Part shown: positions 15,520 through 23,039 of the stretch, piece by piece
How the letters are laid out: each line of letters opens with the position of its first letter
Position numbering within the stretch: position 1 is the first letter of the stretch
Assembly (NCBI GenBank): GCA_041795785.1
Contig: JBHBXR010000087.1
Coordinates: 1-27,872, forward strand
From: CAJPST01 sp041795785
GTDB lineage: Bacteria > Pseudomonadota > Gammaproteobacteria > Enterobacterales > Pasteurellaceae
Direction: 5' to 3'
DNA: 27,872 nt
Notes under the pieces: generated by a model
The model's input: the letters and a program-made list of their open reading frames with translations, nothing else
Told to the model about the DNA's origin: nothing
The model's database searches: none
Position numbers and translations under genes: made by a program

Positions 15520-15549
15520 AGTGTACCGCATTTCACATATATTGAGCAA
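15520..15549 (-). promoter_or_regulatory. Weak candidate promoter for the crRNA-like RNA
   Basis: On the minus strand TTGCTC (3 of 6) and TACACT (4 of 6) are spaced by 18 bp, and a start would fall just ahead of the first degenerate hairpin. mutS ends only 10 bp upstream of the -35 with no terminator in between, so read-through from mutS could also supply the RNA. Confidence 0.35.
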
Positions 15550-15558
15550 CTAAACCAA

Positions 15559-18153
15559 CTAAACCAACTTCTTCAACTGATACAAATAAGCCAGTGCCTG
15601 TTTCGGGCTGAGTTCGTCGGGGTCGAGTTTTTCCAGCATTTCCCAAACGGCACTTTTGCCGTCGTCTTGTTCCATCAGCGCCAGTTCGCCTTGCGCTTGA
15701 TTTAACGTGCGTAGATCTTGCACTTTTTGATCGGCGTTTTGTTGGGAAAGTTTTTCCAGTTGGTTGAGCTTTTGTTTGGCTAATTTTATCACCGATTGCG
15801 GTACACCCGCCAACGCGGCGACTGCCAAGCCGTAACTTTTACTGGCGGCGCCTTCCTGTACGGCGTGCATAAACGCGATAGTGTCGCCGTGTTCCAGTGC
15901 ATCCAGATGGACATTAGCGGTGCCGGCTAACTGTTCGGGCAGGACAGTGAGTTCAAAGTAATGCGTGGCGAACAGCGTAAGCGAACGAAGTTTTCTTGCC
16001 AACCATTCGGCGCATGCCCATGCCAAAGAAAGTCCGTCGTAGGTAGAGGTGCCGCGTCCGATTTCATCGATCAGCACCAAGCTGTGATCTGTCGCTTGAT
16101 GCAGAATATTTGCCATTTCGGTCATTTCCACCATAAACGTAGAACGCCCGGACGCCAAATCGTCGGAAGCGCCGATTCGGGTGAAAATGCGATCAATCGG
16201 TCCGATAACCGCGTGTTCGGCGGGTACGAAACTGCCGATATAAGCCATTAGTGTAATCAGTGCGGTTTGGCGCATATAGGTGCTTTTACCGCCCATATTC
16301 GGCCCGGTGATAATCAATAGGTGACGTTGCGGATTGAGGTTGAGCGGATTGGCGATGAAAGGCTCTTGCAAAACCCGTTCCACGACAGGATGGCGACCGT
16401 TGGCGATGTGAATACCGATTTCATCGCTGAATTGCGGTCGGATGTAATTTAAAGTATCGGCGCGCTCCGCCAAATTGGTCAGCGCGTCCAGCTCCGCCAA
16501 CGTCAGACTGGTCAGCTGTAATGCGCCCAAATGCGGAAGTAGCTGATCGAAAATTTCTTCATAGAGCTGTTTTTCCAATGCCAGCGCAGCGCCCTTGGCT
16601 TTTAGCACTTTGTCTTCATAGGTTTTAAGCTCGGGGATAATATAGCGTTCCGCATTTTTCAACGTTTGCCGACGTACATAGTGAATCGGCGCTTTATGCG
16701 CTTGCCCCTGACTGATTTGAATATAGTAGCCGTGCACCGCATTGAAACCGACTTTTAAGGTATCGATGCCCGTCGCTTCACGTTCGCGTCGTTCCAATTC
16801 TTCCAAATATCGTGTAGCGCCGTCGGAAAGTGAACGCCACTCGTCCAATTCCGCATGATAGCCCTCGGCAATCACGCCGCCGTCACGGATTAGCAACGGC
16901 GGGCTGTCGATAATGGCGCGTTGTAATAAATCGCAAAGCTGCGGAAAGTCGTTGATTTGACGTGAAAGTGCGGTCAAATTTTGCGATGTTTTTTGCGTTT
17001 GCAAAATCCGATTGATATAAGGCAGTTGTTGCAATGCCGTGCGTAAGCGGGTGAGATCGCGCGGACGGGCGGAACGTAAGGCAATCCGTGCCAGAATACG
17101 TTCCATATCACCCACTTGTTGCAAATGCGGTTGTAGCGCGTCGATTAATTCGGCTTGTAAAATATCCGTGATATTTTGTTGACGCTGTTGCAGTTTTTCA
17201 ATGTTGCGGATCGGTTGATGGATCCAACGTTTTAACAGCCGGCTGCCCATTGGCGTGACACATTTATCCAATACGGAAGCCAGCGTATTTTCCGTACCGC
17301 CCGCCAGATTTTGCGTCAGTTCCAAATTGCGTCGGGTGGCGGCATCCAGCTGGACGTTATCGCTGTTTTGCAACAAGCTGATGCTTTGAATATGCGGGAG
17401 TGCGCTACGCTGCGTTTCTTTGGCGTATTGCAGCAGACAGCCCGCGGCACATAACCCCAGCACTGCTTTTTCCACCCCGAAACCGCGCAAATCTTTCGTA
17501 CCGAATTGACGATTTAACTGTTGAATTGCCGTGCCTAACTCAAATTCCCAAATCGGGCGACGACGCAAGCCTTTCGCATGTTCAATTAAACGCATATCGG
17601 CGAAATCTTCGCAATAGAGCAGTTCGACCGGCGCAATACGTTGCAGTTCGGCTTGTAGGTTTTCTGTCGAATTCGGTTCACTGAGCTGAAAACGACCGGA
17701 CGTCATATCCAATGTTGCCAAACCGAAACGTTCTTTTTCCTGATAAACCGCCGCAATCAGATTATCCAACCGTTCGGGCAAAAGCGCTTCGTCGCTGACC
17801 GTTCCCGGTGTGACGATACGTACGATTTGACGTTCCACCGGTCCTTTAGCGGTAGCGGGATCGCCGATTTGTTCGCAGATCGCCACCGATTCGCCGAGTT
17901 GTACCAGTTTCGCCAGATAACCTTCCACCGCATGATAAGGTACGCCCGCCATCGGAATCGGTTGTCCGGCAGATTGTCCGCGTTTCGTCAACGAAATATC
18001 TAACAACGCCGCCGCTTTTTTTGCATCGTCATAAAACAGCTCGTAAAAATCGCCCATACGATAGAACAGTAAAATATCGGGATTTTCGGCTTTCAGGCGC
18101 AAATATTGCTGCATCATCGGCGTATGCTGGTTGGAATTATCCTCTAAAATCAT
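15559..18153 (-). CDS. mutS: DNA mismatch repair ATPase MutS
   Basis: Recognises base mismatches and small loops after replication and recruits MutL. The 864-residue protein has the mismatch-reading Phe36-Tyr-Glu38 in GDFYELF, and the connector, core and clamp domains. The ABC-type ATPase has Walker A GPNMGGKST near residue 616 and LVLIDEIGRGTSTYDG, with FATHYFELT following. The C-terminus (DPDELSPKQALAYLYQLKKLV) is the tetramerisation tail. The ATG has AAGGAT 7 nt upstream. No terminator follows before the crRNA-like unit and the csy operon on the same strand. An uptake signal lies at 16966-16974. It appears intact. Confidence 0.98.
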   Translation of the reverse strand: MILEDNSNQHTPMMQQYLRLKAENPDILLFYRMGDFYELFYDDAKKAAALLDISLTKRGQSAGQPIPMAGVPYHAVEGYLAKLVQLGESVAICEQIGDPATAKGPVERQIVRIVTPGTVSDEALLPERLDNLIAAVYQEKERFGLATLDMTSGRFQLSEPNSTENLQAELQRIAPVELLYCEDFADMRLIEHAKGLRRRPIWEFELGTAIQQLNRQFGTKDLRGFGVEKAVLGLCAAGCLLQYAKETQRSALPHIQSISLLQNSDNVQLDAATRRNLELTQNLAGGTENTLASVLDKCVTPMGSRLLKRWIHQPIRNIEKLQQRQQNITDILQAELIDALQPHLQQVGDMERILARIALRSARPRDLTRLRTALQQLPYINRILQTQKTSQNLTALSRQINDFPQLCDLLQRAIIDSPPLLIRDGGVIAEGYHAELDEWRSLSDGATRYLEELERREREATGIDTLKVGFNAVHGYYIQISQGQAHKAPIHYVRRQTLKNAERYIIPELKTYEDKVLKAKGAALALEKQLYEEIFDQLLPHLGALQLTSLTLAELDALTNLAERADTLNYIRPQFSDEIGIHIANGRHPVVERVLQEPFIANPLNLNPQRHLLIITGPNMGGKSTYMRQTALITLMAYIGSFVPAEHAVIGPIDRIFTRIGASDDLASGRSTFMVEMTEMANILHQATDHSLVLIDEIGRGTSTYDGLSLAWACAEWLARKLRSLTLFATHYFELTVLPEQLAGTANVHLDALEHGDTIAFMHAVQEGAASKSYGLAVAALAGVPQSVIKLAKQKLNQLEKLSQQNADQKVQDLRTLNQAQGELALMEQDDGKSAVWEMLEKLDPDELSPKQALAYLYQLKKLV

Positions 18154-18304
18154 TCGGTTATCCTTTGTATATCATACGGTTTAATCAAAACCTACAAATA
18201 TAAATGAGTTCGGTATAAGTAAGTGACGGAACAGGGTTAAAATTTATGTGAACTTATTGTAGGGGGAGTGAGAGCAAAAAGCCACTTACAACACGCTTTA
18301 TTGA

Positions 18305-18340
18305 ACTAAAAAACCTCTATCGGGAAACAATAGAGGTTTT
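18305..18340 (-). terminator. Intrinsic terminator downstream of the lipoprotein gene
   Basis: Perfect 10-bp arms AAACCTCTAT (18311-18320) and ATAGAGGTTT (18330-18339) are followed by six T's in the minus-strand transcript. Confidence 0.8.
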
Positions 18341-18350
18341 AAAACGCATC

Positions 18351-18380
18351 AAAAACCGACCGCACTTTTGCCGTTCGGTT
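18351..18380 (-). terminator. First terminator of the lipoprotein gene, with an uptake signal in the loop
   Basis: AACCGA/TCGGTT arms (18354-18359 and 18375-18380) flank the uptake signal at 18359-18367, and the minus-strand stem runs into five T's. It lies 11 bp after the stop codon and is backed up by the terminator at 18305-18340. Confidence 0.6.
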
Positions 18381-18391
18381 AGTGGTTGGGA

Positions 18392-19159
18392 TTATTTTTT
18401 ATCCGCTTCGAACGCACCGCTTAAGGTGTTATTTTTATCGCCGAATACGCCCGCTAAGCTGGCTGCGTTGGTACCGTAGAATTTACCCGCTAAATCGGCG
18501 GATGTACTTGCGGTGCTGACGGTGCCGGTAAAACCGGAACCTGAAATATTGCCTTTCACTTGCGCAGTGCTTTGTGTGCCGGTGCCGCCGACGGCATCAT
18601 CAATCGTGCCGACTAAAGTTTTATTGGCAAAATCCACCGTTAAATTAATATCGCCGTCCGCTACGCCGTTATCATCCGCTTCCAAGATACCGCCGTAACT
18701 GTAAACTACGTCGCCTTCATAACGGGCGCTTCCGGTAACAGGCATTACGGATGTTTCCGCTTGATTACTGCCGTAATAAGCGTATCGTTGTTTACCGCGT
18801 CCTTCGGAGACAAAACCGATATATTGGGCGCCTTCAATATTTTTGACAATTTCAACGTTGCCCGCCATGATTTTTGTATCCCCGCCGACAATGAAGCCCG
18901 GTAATGCCAACGCCAATTCTTTGCCGTCAACGGTTACCGATGTTGGCGTTACCGTTCCATTTTTTAAACCTGCGGCTGCGACATTCGCCACATTGCTAGG
19001 CGTAACGGTTTGTGTAGTAGGTGTTTGCGTAGTGGTTGTTTGTGTATTTACAGTCGTTGTTTGTTGCTCCGACGAACCGCTTCCGCCGCCACCGCCCGAG
19101 CAAGCAGCCAATGTTGCAACACATAATGCGGTTAAACCGAAATTCACTAATTTTTTCAT
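18392..19159 (-). CDS. Lipoprotein with a transferrin-binding-protein-like barrel, candidate surface lipoprotein
   Basis: The 255-residue protein has a lipoprotein signal with lipobox LAAC (lipidated Cys20), a GGGGGSG tether and a Thr/Gln-rich linker (about residues 29-56). The C-terminal half, with short glycine-rich beta strands (GDINLTVDFANKTLVGTID, GNISGSGFTGTVS), ends in FYGTNAASLAGVFGDKNNTLSGAFEADKK. That resembles the FYGPxAxELGGxF...GAFGxKK end of TbpB-type barrels and other Slam-exported lipoproteins. It is therefore likely an outer-membrane, possibly surface-exposed, lipoprotein. No Slam gene or receptor partner is adjacent, and the ligand is unknown. The ATG has AAGGG 8 nt upstream, and two terminators follow. 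Confidence 0.85.
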   Translation of the reverse strand: MKKLVNFGLTALCVATLAACSGGGGGSGSSEQQTTTVNTQTTTTQTPTTQTVTPSNVANVAAAGLKNGTVTPTSVTVDGKELALALPGFIVGGDTKIMAGNVEIVKNIEGAQYIGFVSEGRGKQRYAYYGSNQAETSVMPVTGSARYEGDVVYSYGGILEADDNGVADGDINLTVDFANKTLVGTIDDAVGGTGTQSTAQVKGNISGSGFTGTVSTASTSADLAGKFYGTNAASLAGVFGDKNNTLSGAFEADKK

Positions 19160-19242
19160 AAAAATACCCTTAAATTAAATGTAATAAATAATTCGCTATT
19201 TGAGAAGGAAGTCATTTGGAGTGCCTCAAAAATAGTGTGCAT

Positions 19243-19270
19243 ACTATAGCAGTTATGGATATAAAAACAA
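19243..19270 (-). promoter_or_regulatory. Probable promoter of the lipoprotein gene
   Basis: On the minus strand TTGTTT (3 of 6) and TATAGT (5 of 6) are spaced by 16 bp, with an 80-nt leader before the start codon. This is a consensus match only. Confidence 0.4.
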
Positions 19271-19304
19271 GCTCATGAATAGATATTATATTGCTTTGAA
19301 AGAT

Positions 19305-19334
19305 AAAAACGCCGTTCCGAAGAACAGCGCTTTT
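19305..19334 (-). terminator. Intrinsic terminator of bamE
   Basis: The minus-strand hairpin has 13 paired positions (AAAAGCGCTGTTC with GAACGGCGTTTTT) capped by a stable TTCG tetraloop and ending in five T's. It begins 13 bp after the bamE stop. Confidence 0.85.
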
Positions 19335-19347
19335 AAATTTGAGGTTG

Positions 19348-19758
19348 TTACTTCCAGAGTTTCCACCAGCTTTTTTGTTCCGGTTCCGGTGCGGAAATAA
19401 TCGCATTATTGACTTTCACTTTATCATTGTCAGGCAGCGGTTTGTCTAAATCGGTTTGAGTGACAACACCGTTTTGATCGAAAGTGACCGTGAAAGTGTG
19501 TTGTTGCGGATCGTTATAGCTGTGCTGTTGCAAATAAACATAATACCAAACGGATTGATTGAACGGATCGATCAACATCGGCGTACCGAGCAAATACTGC
19601 ACTTGTTCCTTATTCATACCGGTTTGCACTTTTGCGACGGAGTCCGCTTCCAAGTAATTTCCTTGCGGCACATCAATCCGATATACCACTTTATTCACGG
19701 AGCAAGCGCTGATGCCAAGTGCTAAAGCGAGACTGACAATAACAGATTTTAATTGCAT
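19348..19758 (-). CDS. bamE: Outer membrane protein assembly factor BamE (SmpA/OmlA)
   Basis: Small lipoprotein of the BAM complex that supports beta-barrel insertion into the outer membrane. The 136-residue protein has a signal with Cys19 as the lipidated residue (GISAC). It carries the SmpA/OmlA core YRIDVPQGNYLEADSVAKVQTGMNKEQVQYLLGTPMLIDPF...WYYVY, diagnostic of the family, and ends in a Trp-rich tail (KSWWKLWK). It is a single-gene unit with its own promoter, immediately downstream of yejK on the same strand, and a tetraloop terminator. Confidence 0.97.
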   Translation of the reverse strand: MQLKSVIVSLALALGISACSVNKVVYRIDVPQGNYLEADSVAKVQTGMNKEQVQYLLGTPMLIDPFNQSVWYYVYLQQHSYNDPQQHTFTVTFDQNGVVTQTDLDKPLPDNDKVKVNNAIISAPEPEQKSWWKLWK

Positions 19759-19796
19759 TATGTTTACCTTTTTTACTGTTAATTCTGATAGTTGTG

Positions 19797-19825
19797 ATGA
19801 TACCCAAACTTCAACGGATTGCCAA
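19797..19825 (-). promoter_or_regulatory. bamE promoter
   Basis: On the minus strand TTGGCA (5 of 6) and TATCAT (5 of 6) are separated by 17 bp, directly after the yejK stop codon. The leader before bamE would be about 30 nt. Confidence 0.65.
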
Positions 19826-19826
19826 A

Positions 19827-20840
19827 TTAATTCTTTAATTGACGTTGTAGCTGATCCCGTAAATTCGCAGGCAATCCTTTAATTATTAAGGTATCTGCAT
19901 TTTCATCCCAAATAATACGTTGGTTGAGTAATTCCGCATCAAAGCTGATGGTAACGCCTTTGCCGGAACCCGAGAATTTAGTCAGGGATTTGAGCGCGGA
20001 ACGCAGCGGCGGAATGCTTTCTTCCAAACCGTAATCCTGTTCATTGGCAAAGCCGACAAAATCCCGCTCATTTAGAGTCGGCAAGTCGGCGGAAAGTTCC
20101 GTTAAACGGATTTCGTCACCGGCATTAATTTGCCCTTTGCAATATTCAAACACTTGCTTTTTAACCGCTTGGGTCTGCTCGTTGCTGAGTTCGCCCTGTT
20201 CGCAATAATCGCTGACCGCCTGCAATAAACACTGATTTTGTACTTGCGGGTTTAAACCTTCTTCCGCGCCTAAGAAATCCATAAAAAAATCGCCTATTTT
20301 GCGTCCGACACGTCCCTTAATAAAGGTTAAATAACGGTTAGAATCGGCGTTGACGCGTAAATCCGTCAGATTAATGCGGGCGGCAATATCGAATTGGGTC
20401 AGATTCAAATATTGAGTTTGATGAATTTCCAGATTTTCATCCACTAACATACTGGCGCGGCTATCCAATAATGCAATGAACAAATAATCGGTGGCAAGAA
20501 AGTTATACTGACATAACACGAAAGTACCGCTTTCGGCAAAGGCGTATTTACTCAGCTCGCTGGCAAGCAAGGTTGCCGCTTGATGACTGAAGGCTAAAAA
20601 ATCTGTTTCTTGCTCCAACAAGCGGTTAAGCGATTGGGCAAAATTCGATTGTGCCTGAAATATGCCGTAGCCTTTGGCTTTGCTTTGATAAGTTTGATGC
20701 AGTTGTAACATCAGTTGTTCCACATCGGCGCTAATCGGCAATAATTGCTCGCGTAATATACTGTCTAATTTATTGCTGCCGTCTTGTTGTGTGTGGTTGA
20801 TCAGTTGATGTAACACAATTTGGTTTACGCTAATGCTCAT
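19827..20840 (-). CDS. yejK: Nucleoid-associated protein YejK/NdpA
   Basis: The 337-residue protein belongs to the NdpA family of abundant nucleoid-associated proteins. Recognition comes from the N-terminal NQIVLHQLI segment, FIKGRVGRKIGDFFMDFLGAEEGLN (about residues 170-194) and the C-terminal segment KFSGSGKGVTISFDAELLNQRIIWDENADTLIIKGLPANLRDQL. It is divergent from yejL-yejM across a 137-bp gap, the same yejK/yejL/yejM grouping as in enteric bacteria. The exact cellular role of the family is not well defined. Confidence 0.96.
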   Translation of the reverse strand: MSISVNQIVLHQLINHTQQDGSNKLDSILREQLLPISADVEQLMLQLHQTYQSKAKGYGIFQAQSNFAQSLNRLLEQETDFLAFSHQAATLLASELSKYAFAESGTFVLCQYNFLATDYLFIALLDSRASMLVDENLEIHQTQYLNLTQFDIAARINLTDLRVNADSNRYLTFIKGRVGRKIGDFFMDFLGAEEGLNPQVQNQCLLQAVSDYCEQGELSNEQTQAVKKQVFEYCKGQINAGDEIRLTELSADLPTLNERDFVGFANEQDYGLEESIPPLRSALKSLTKFSGSGKGVTISFDAELLNQRIIWDENADTLIIKGLPANLRDQLQRQLKN

Positions 20841-20877
20841 TTCGTATCATTTCCGTACAAATAAAAAAATTCGCCTA

Positions 20878-20883
20878 ATTATA
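20878..20883 (-). promoter_or_regulatory. Possible -10 of the yejK promoter
   Basis: A perfect TATAAT on the minus strand lies 38 bp before the yejK start. The best -35 is weak (TTTATG, 16-bp spacing). An uptake signal (20884-20892) sits between the two elements. Confidence 0.35.
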
Positions 20884-20891
20884 ACCGCACT

Positions 20892-20919
20892 TTGTTAACC
20901 ATAAAGTAGAAAATATGTT
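20892..20919 (+). promoter_or_regulatory. Probable yejL-yejM promoter
   Basis: TTGTTA (20892-20897, 4 of 6) and TATGTT (20914-20919, 5 of 6) are spaced by 16 bp. A start near 20926 lies downstream of the ATG at 20915, which supports the yejL start at 20978. Confidence 0.45.
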
Positions 20920-20977
20920 AGGATTTGAAAAATTATCGGGTATGATAGAACTCCCTACTGAAAAAGTTAATTTTAAA

Positions 20978-21205
20978 ATGGCAGCAAATTCAAAATATCA
21001 AGATAAACAAATAGATGCAATAATGAACGAGATGATTGCGGTGATTGAAAAACATCATGCGCCGGTGGATTTAACATTGGTTGTGTTGGGTAATATGGTC
21101 ACCAATTTATTGCTCAGCAGCGTCGGACAAAATCAACGCACCGCCCTTGCGCAAGCATTTTCGGATGCCCTGTTAAATTCAGTCAAAACACAGTCTAATA
21201 AGTAA
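20978..21205 (+). CDS. yejL: UPF0352 family protein YejL
   Basis: The 75-residue cytoplasmic protein has the family start SKYQDKQIDAIMNEMIAVIEKHHAPVDLTLVVLGNMVTNLL. Its function is unknown. The frame is open from an ATG at 20915, but the usual family length of about 72-75 residues and the predicted promoter position favour 20978. No strong ribosome site is visible. It is followed by yejM after 4 bp, indicating one operon. Confidence 0.92.
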   Translation: MAANSKYQDKQIDAIMNEMIAVIEKHHAPVDLTLVVLGNMVTNLLLSSVGQNQRTALAQAFSDALLNSVKTQSNK

Positions 21206-21209
21206 CAAT

Positions 21210-22994
21210 ATGTTCGGAATTAAGAACGGCAAACAATATCGTGAACAAACCTCGCAGAAAATTTCTTGGGGACATTGGTTTGCTTTTTTTAATATTATTT
21301 TGGCGGTGATAATAGGTTCCCGTTATGCCTTTATTATTGACTGGCCGCATACATTCTTCGGACGCAGCTACTTTTTTATCAGTATTTTAGGGCATTTTAG
21401 TTTTATCGTCTTCGCCGCTTATCTGTTACTCATCTTTCCGCTCAGTTTCATCATTAAAAACGAACGGACATTTCGCGGTGTCACGGTGATTATCGCTACT
21501 ATCGGCTCCACATTATTGCTAGTGGACGCGGAAGTGTTCTCGCATTTCAATTTGCATTTGTCTTCCGTCGTGTGGAACTTGTTGGTTAACCCTGAAAACG
21601 GCGAATTATCGCGCGATTGGCAGATTTTCTTTGCTCCGATGCCTTTTATTTTATTGATACAGATGTTGTTTTCCCGCTGGTCTTGGCACAAACTGCGCAG
21701 CCTTGAACGACAGAAATGGAGCCGTTGGGTCGGCATATTTCTGACTTCTACCTTTATTGCTACCCATTTGATTTACGCTTGGGCGGATGCGTTTATTTAT
21801 CGACCGATCACCATGCAGAAATCGAATTTTCCGTTGTCTTATCCGATGACGGCGCGCACCTTCTTAGAGAAAAACGGCTTTTTAAATAAAGAGGAATATG
21901 AAAACACCTTAGAGCTGGAAGGGCGTGCCGATGCGCTGTTAATTGACTATCCGAAACGCGAGCTGACTTTTGCGCCAAGCAAAGTACAACCGAACATTCT
22001 GTTTATCACCGTATCGGGTTTACGTTATGATGTGGTGACGGCGGATAAAATGCCGCAATTAAACCGTTTCGCGGATAACGCTACCCGTTTTATGAACCAT
22101 TACAGCAGCGGCAATGATAATAATGCGGGCACTACCGGTTTGTTTTACGGCTTAAATGCAAATTACACGGACAGTTTACTGAATAGCAAAACACCGTCGG
22201 TTTTAGTGCAAAAATTGCAACGGGATAAATACCAATTTGCCTTGTTCTCGGCGACTAATTTCAAAGAAAGTATTTTCAAACAGGCATTGTTCCCGATGCT
22301 AAAATTGACGAAAACCAAAACAAGCAACCGAAGTGCGGTGCAAAATTGGTTAGATTTTTTAACCGGCGATAAGATGAAACAGCCTTGGTTCGGTTATCTG
22401 GATTTAGATTTGGTTCAAGCAATGAAAGCAAAGACATTCGCCGATTCGGAGACGGAGCAGGCTTACTATTACGAACAATTAAGCGAATTGGATAGCTTGT
22501 TGGGCAAAGTTTTTGTGCGTATGGAAGAACAGGAACTGTTGCAGAATACCTTGATTGTCGTCACCGCCGAACACGGATACAGTTTCCAAGTGGGAAAAGA
22601 CGAACTGCGTAATTATTTTGCCCGCGATCAAATTCAAGTGCCGATGATTGTACATTGGAGCGGGTTATCGGCGCGCAAAGAACCTAAATTAAGCAGCCAT
22701 GTGGATTTGCTGCCCGCATTAATGACAAGAGTATTTAAAGTCGAAAACCCGATTAGCGATTATTCACAAGGCAATGATTTGTTCGATACGCAAGGTCGTG
22801 CGGCGGAATGGGTGTTTGCGGCAAATCATCGTTGGAATGTGATTATTACGCCTGACGGCACGCAATATCACATTGACAGACGCGGAAACTATCAAAAATA
22901 TGACCGCACTTACCAAAAAGTTTCCTCTGACCGCCCGCCGTTAGGACTGTTTCTAGATGCGTTTAATCAAAGCCGCTCATTTACGCAGAAATAG
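21210..22994 (+). CDS. yejM: Inner-membrane protein YejM/PbgA/LapC, lipopolysaccharide synthesis regulator
   Basis: The 594-residue protein has five N-terminal transmembrane segments in about residues 20-195 and a periplasmic sulfatase-fold domain from about residue 240 (ILFITVSGLRYDVVTADKMPQLNRFADNATRF..., SSGNDNNAGTTGLFYGLNANY, TAEHGYSFQ). In E. coli it senses lipopolysaccharide in the inner membrane and controls LpxC turnover through LapB; the sulfatase fold is not catalytic there. The protein appears full length and intact. It is the second gene of yejL-yejM. Two uptake signals lie in it (22331-22339 and 22903-22911). Immediately beyond it lies phage-derived DNA on the opposite strand. 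Confidence 0.96.
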   Translation: MFGIKNGKQYREQTSQKISWGHWFAFFNIILAVIIGSRYAFIIDWPHTFFGRSYFFISILGHFSFIVFAAYLLLIFPLSFIIKNERTFRGVTVIIATIGSTLLLVDAEVFSHFNLHLSSVVWNLLVNPENGELSRDWQIFFAPMPFILLIQMLFSRWSWHKLRSLERQKWSRWVGIFLTSTFIATHLIYAWADAFIYRPITMQKSNFPLSYPMTARTFLEKNGFLNKEEYENTLELEGRADALLIDYPKRELTFAPSKVQPNILFITVSGLRYDVVTADKMPQLNRFADNATRFMNHYSSGNDNNAGTTGLFYGLNANYTDSLLNSKTPSVLVQKLQRDKYQFALFSATNFKESIFKQALFPMLKLTKTKTSNRSAVQNWLDFLTGDKMKQPWFGYLDLDLVQAMKAKTFADSETEQAYYYEQLSELDSLLGKVFVRMEEQELLQNTLIVVTAEHGYSFQVGKDELRNYFARDQIQVPMIVHWSGLSARKEPKLSSHVDLLPALMTRVFKVENPISDYSQGNDLFDTQGRAAEWVFAANHRWNVIITPDGTQYHIDRRGNYQKYDRTYQKVSSDRPPLGLFLDAFNQSRSFTQK

Positions 22995-23027
22995 GGAGTG
23001 TGAACCTATCGTTGTAGCTCCCTTTCT
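22993..23027 (+). terminator. Possible weak terminator of yejM
   Basis: AGGGAG (22993-22998) and CTCCCT (23018-23023) can pair across a 19-nt loop, followed by TTCTC. The U tract is poor and the loop large. Confidence 0.3.
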
Positions 23028-23039
23028 CATTTCGCAGTG

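Noticed and set aside
19212..19406. Small minus-strand frame between bamE and the lipoprotein gene.
   Set aside because: It overlaps the end of bamE in another frame and spans the bamE terminator; no ribosome site.
22995..23039. A possible phage attachment site at the yejM-polyvalent gene junction.
   Set aside because: No repeated core can be identified because the other end of the element is not in the window.
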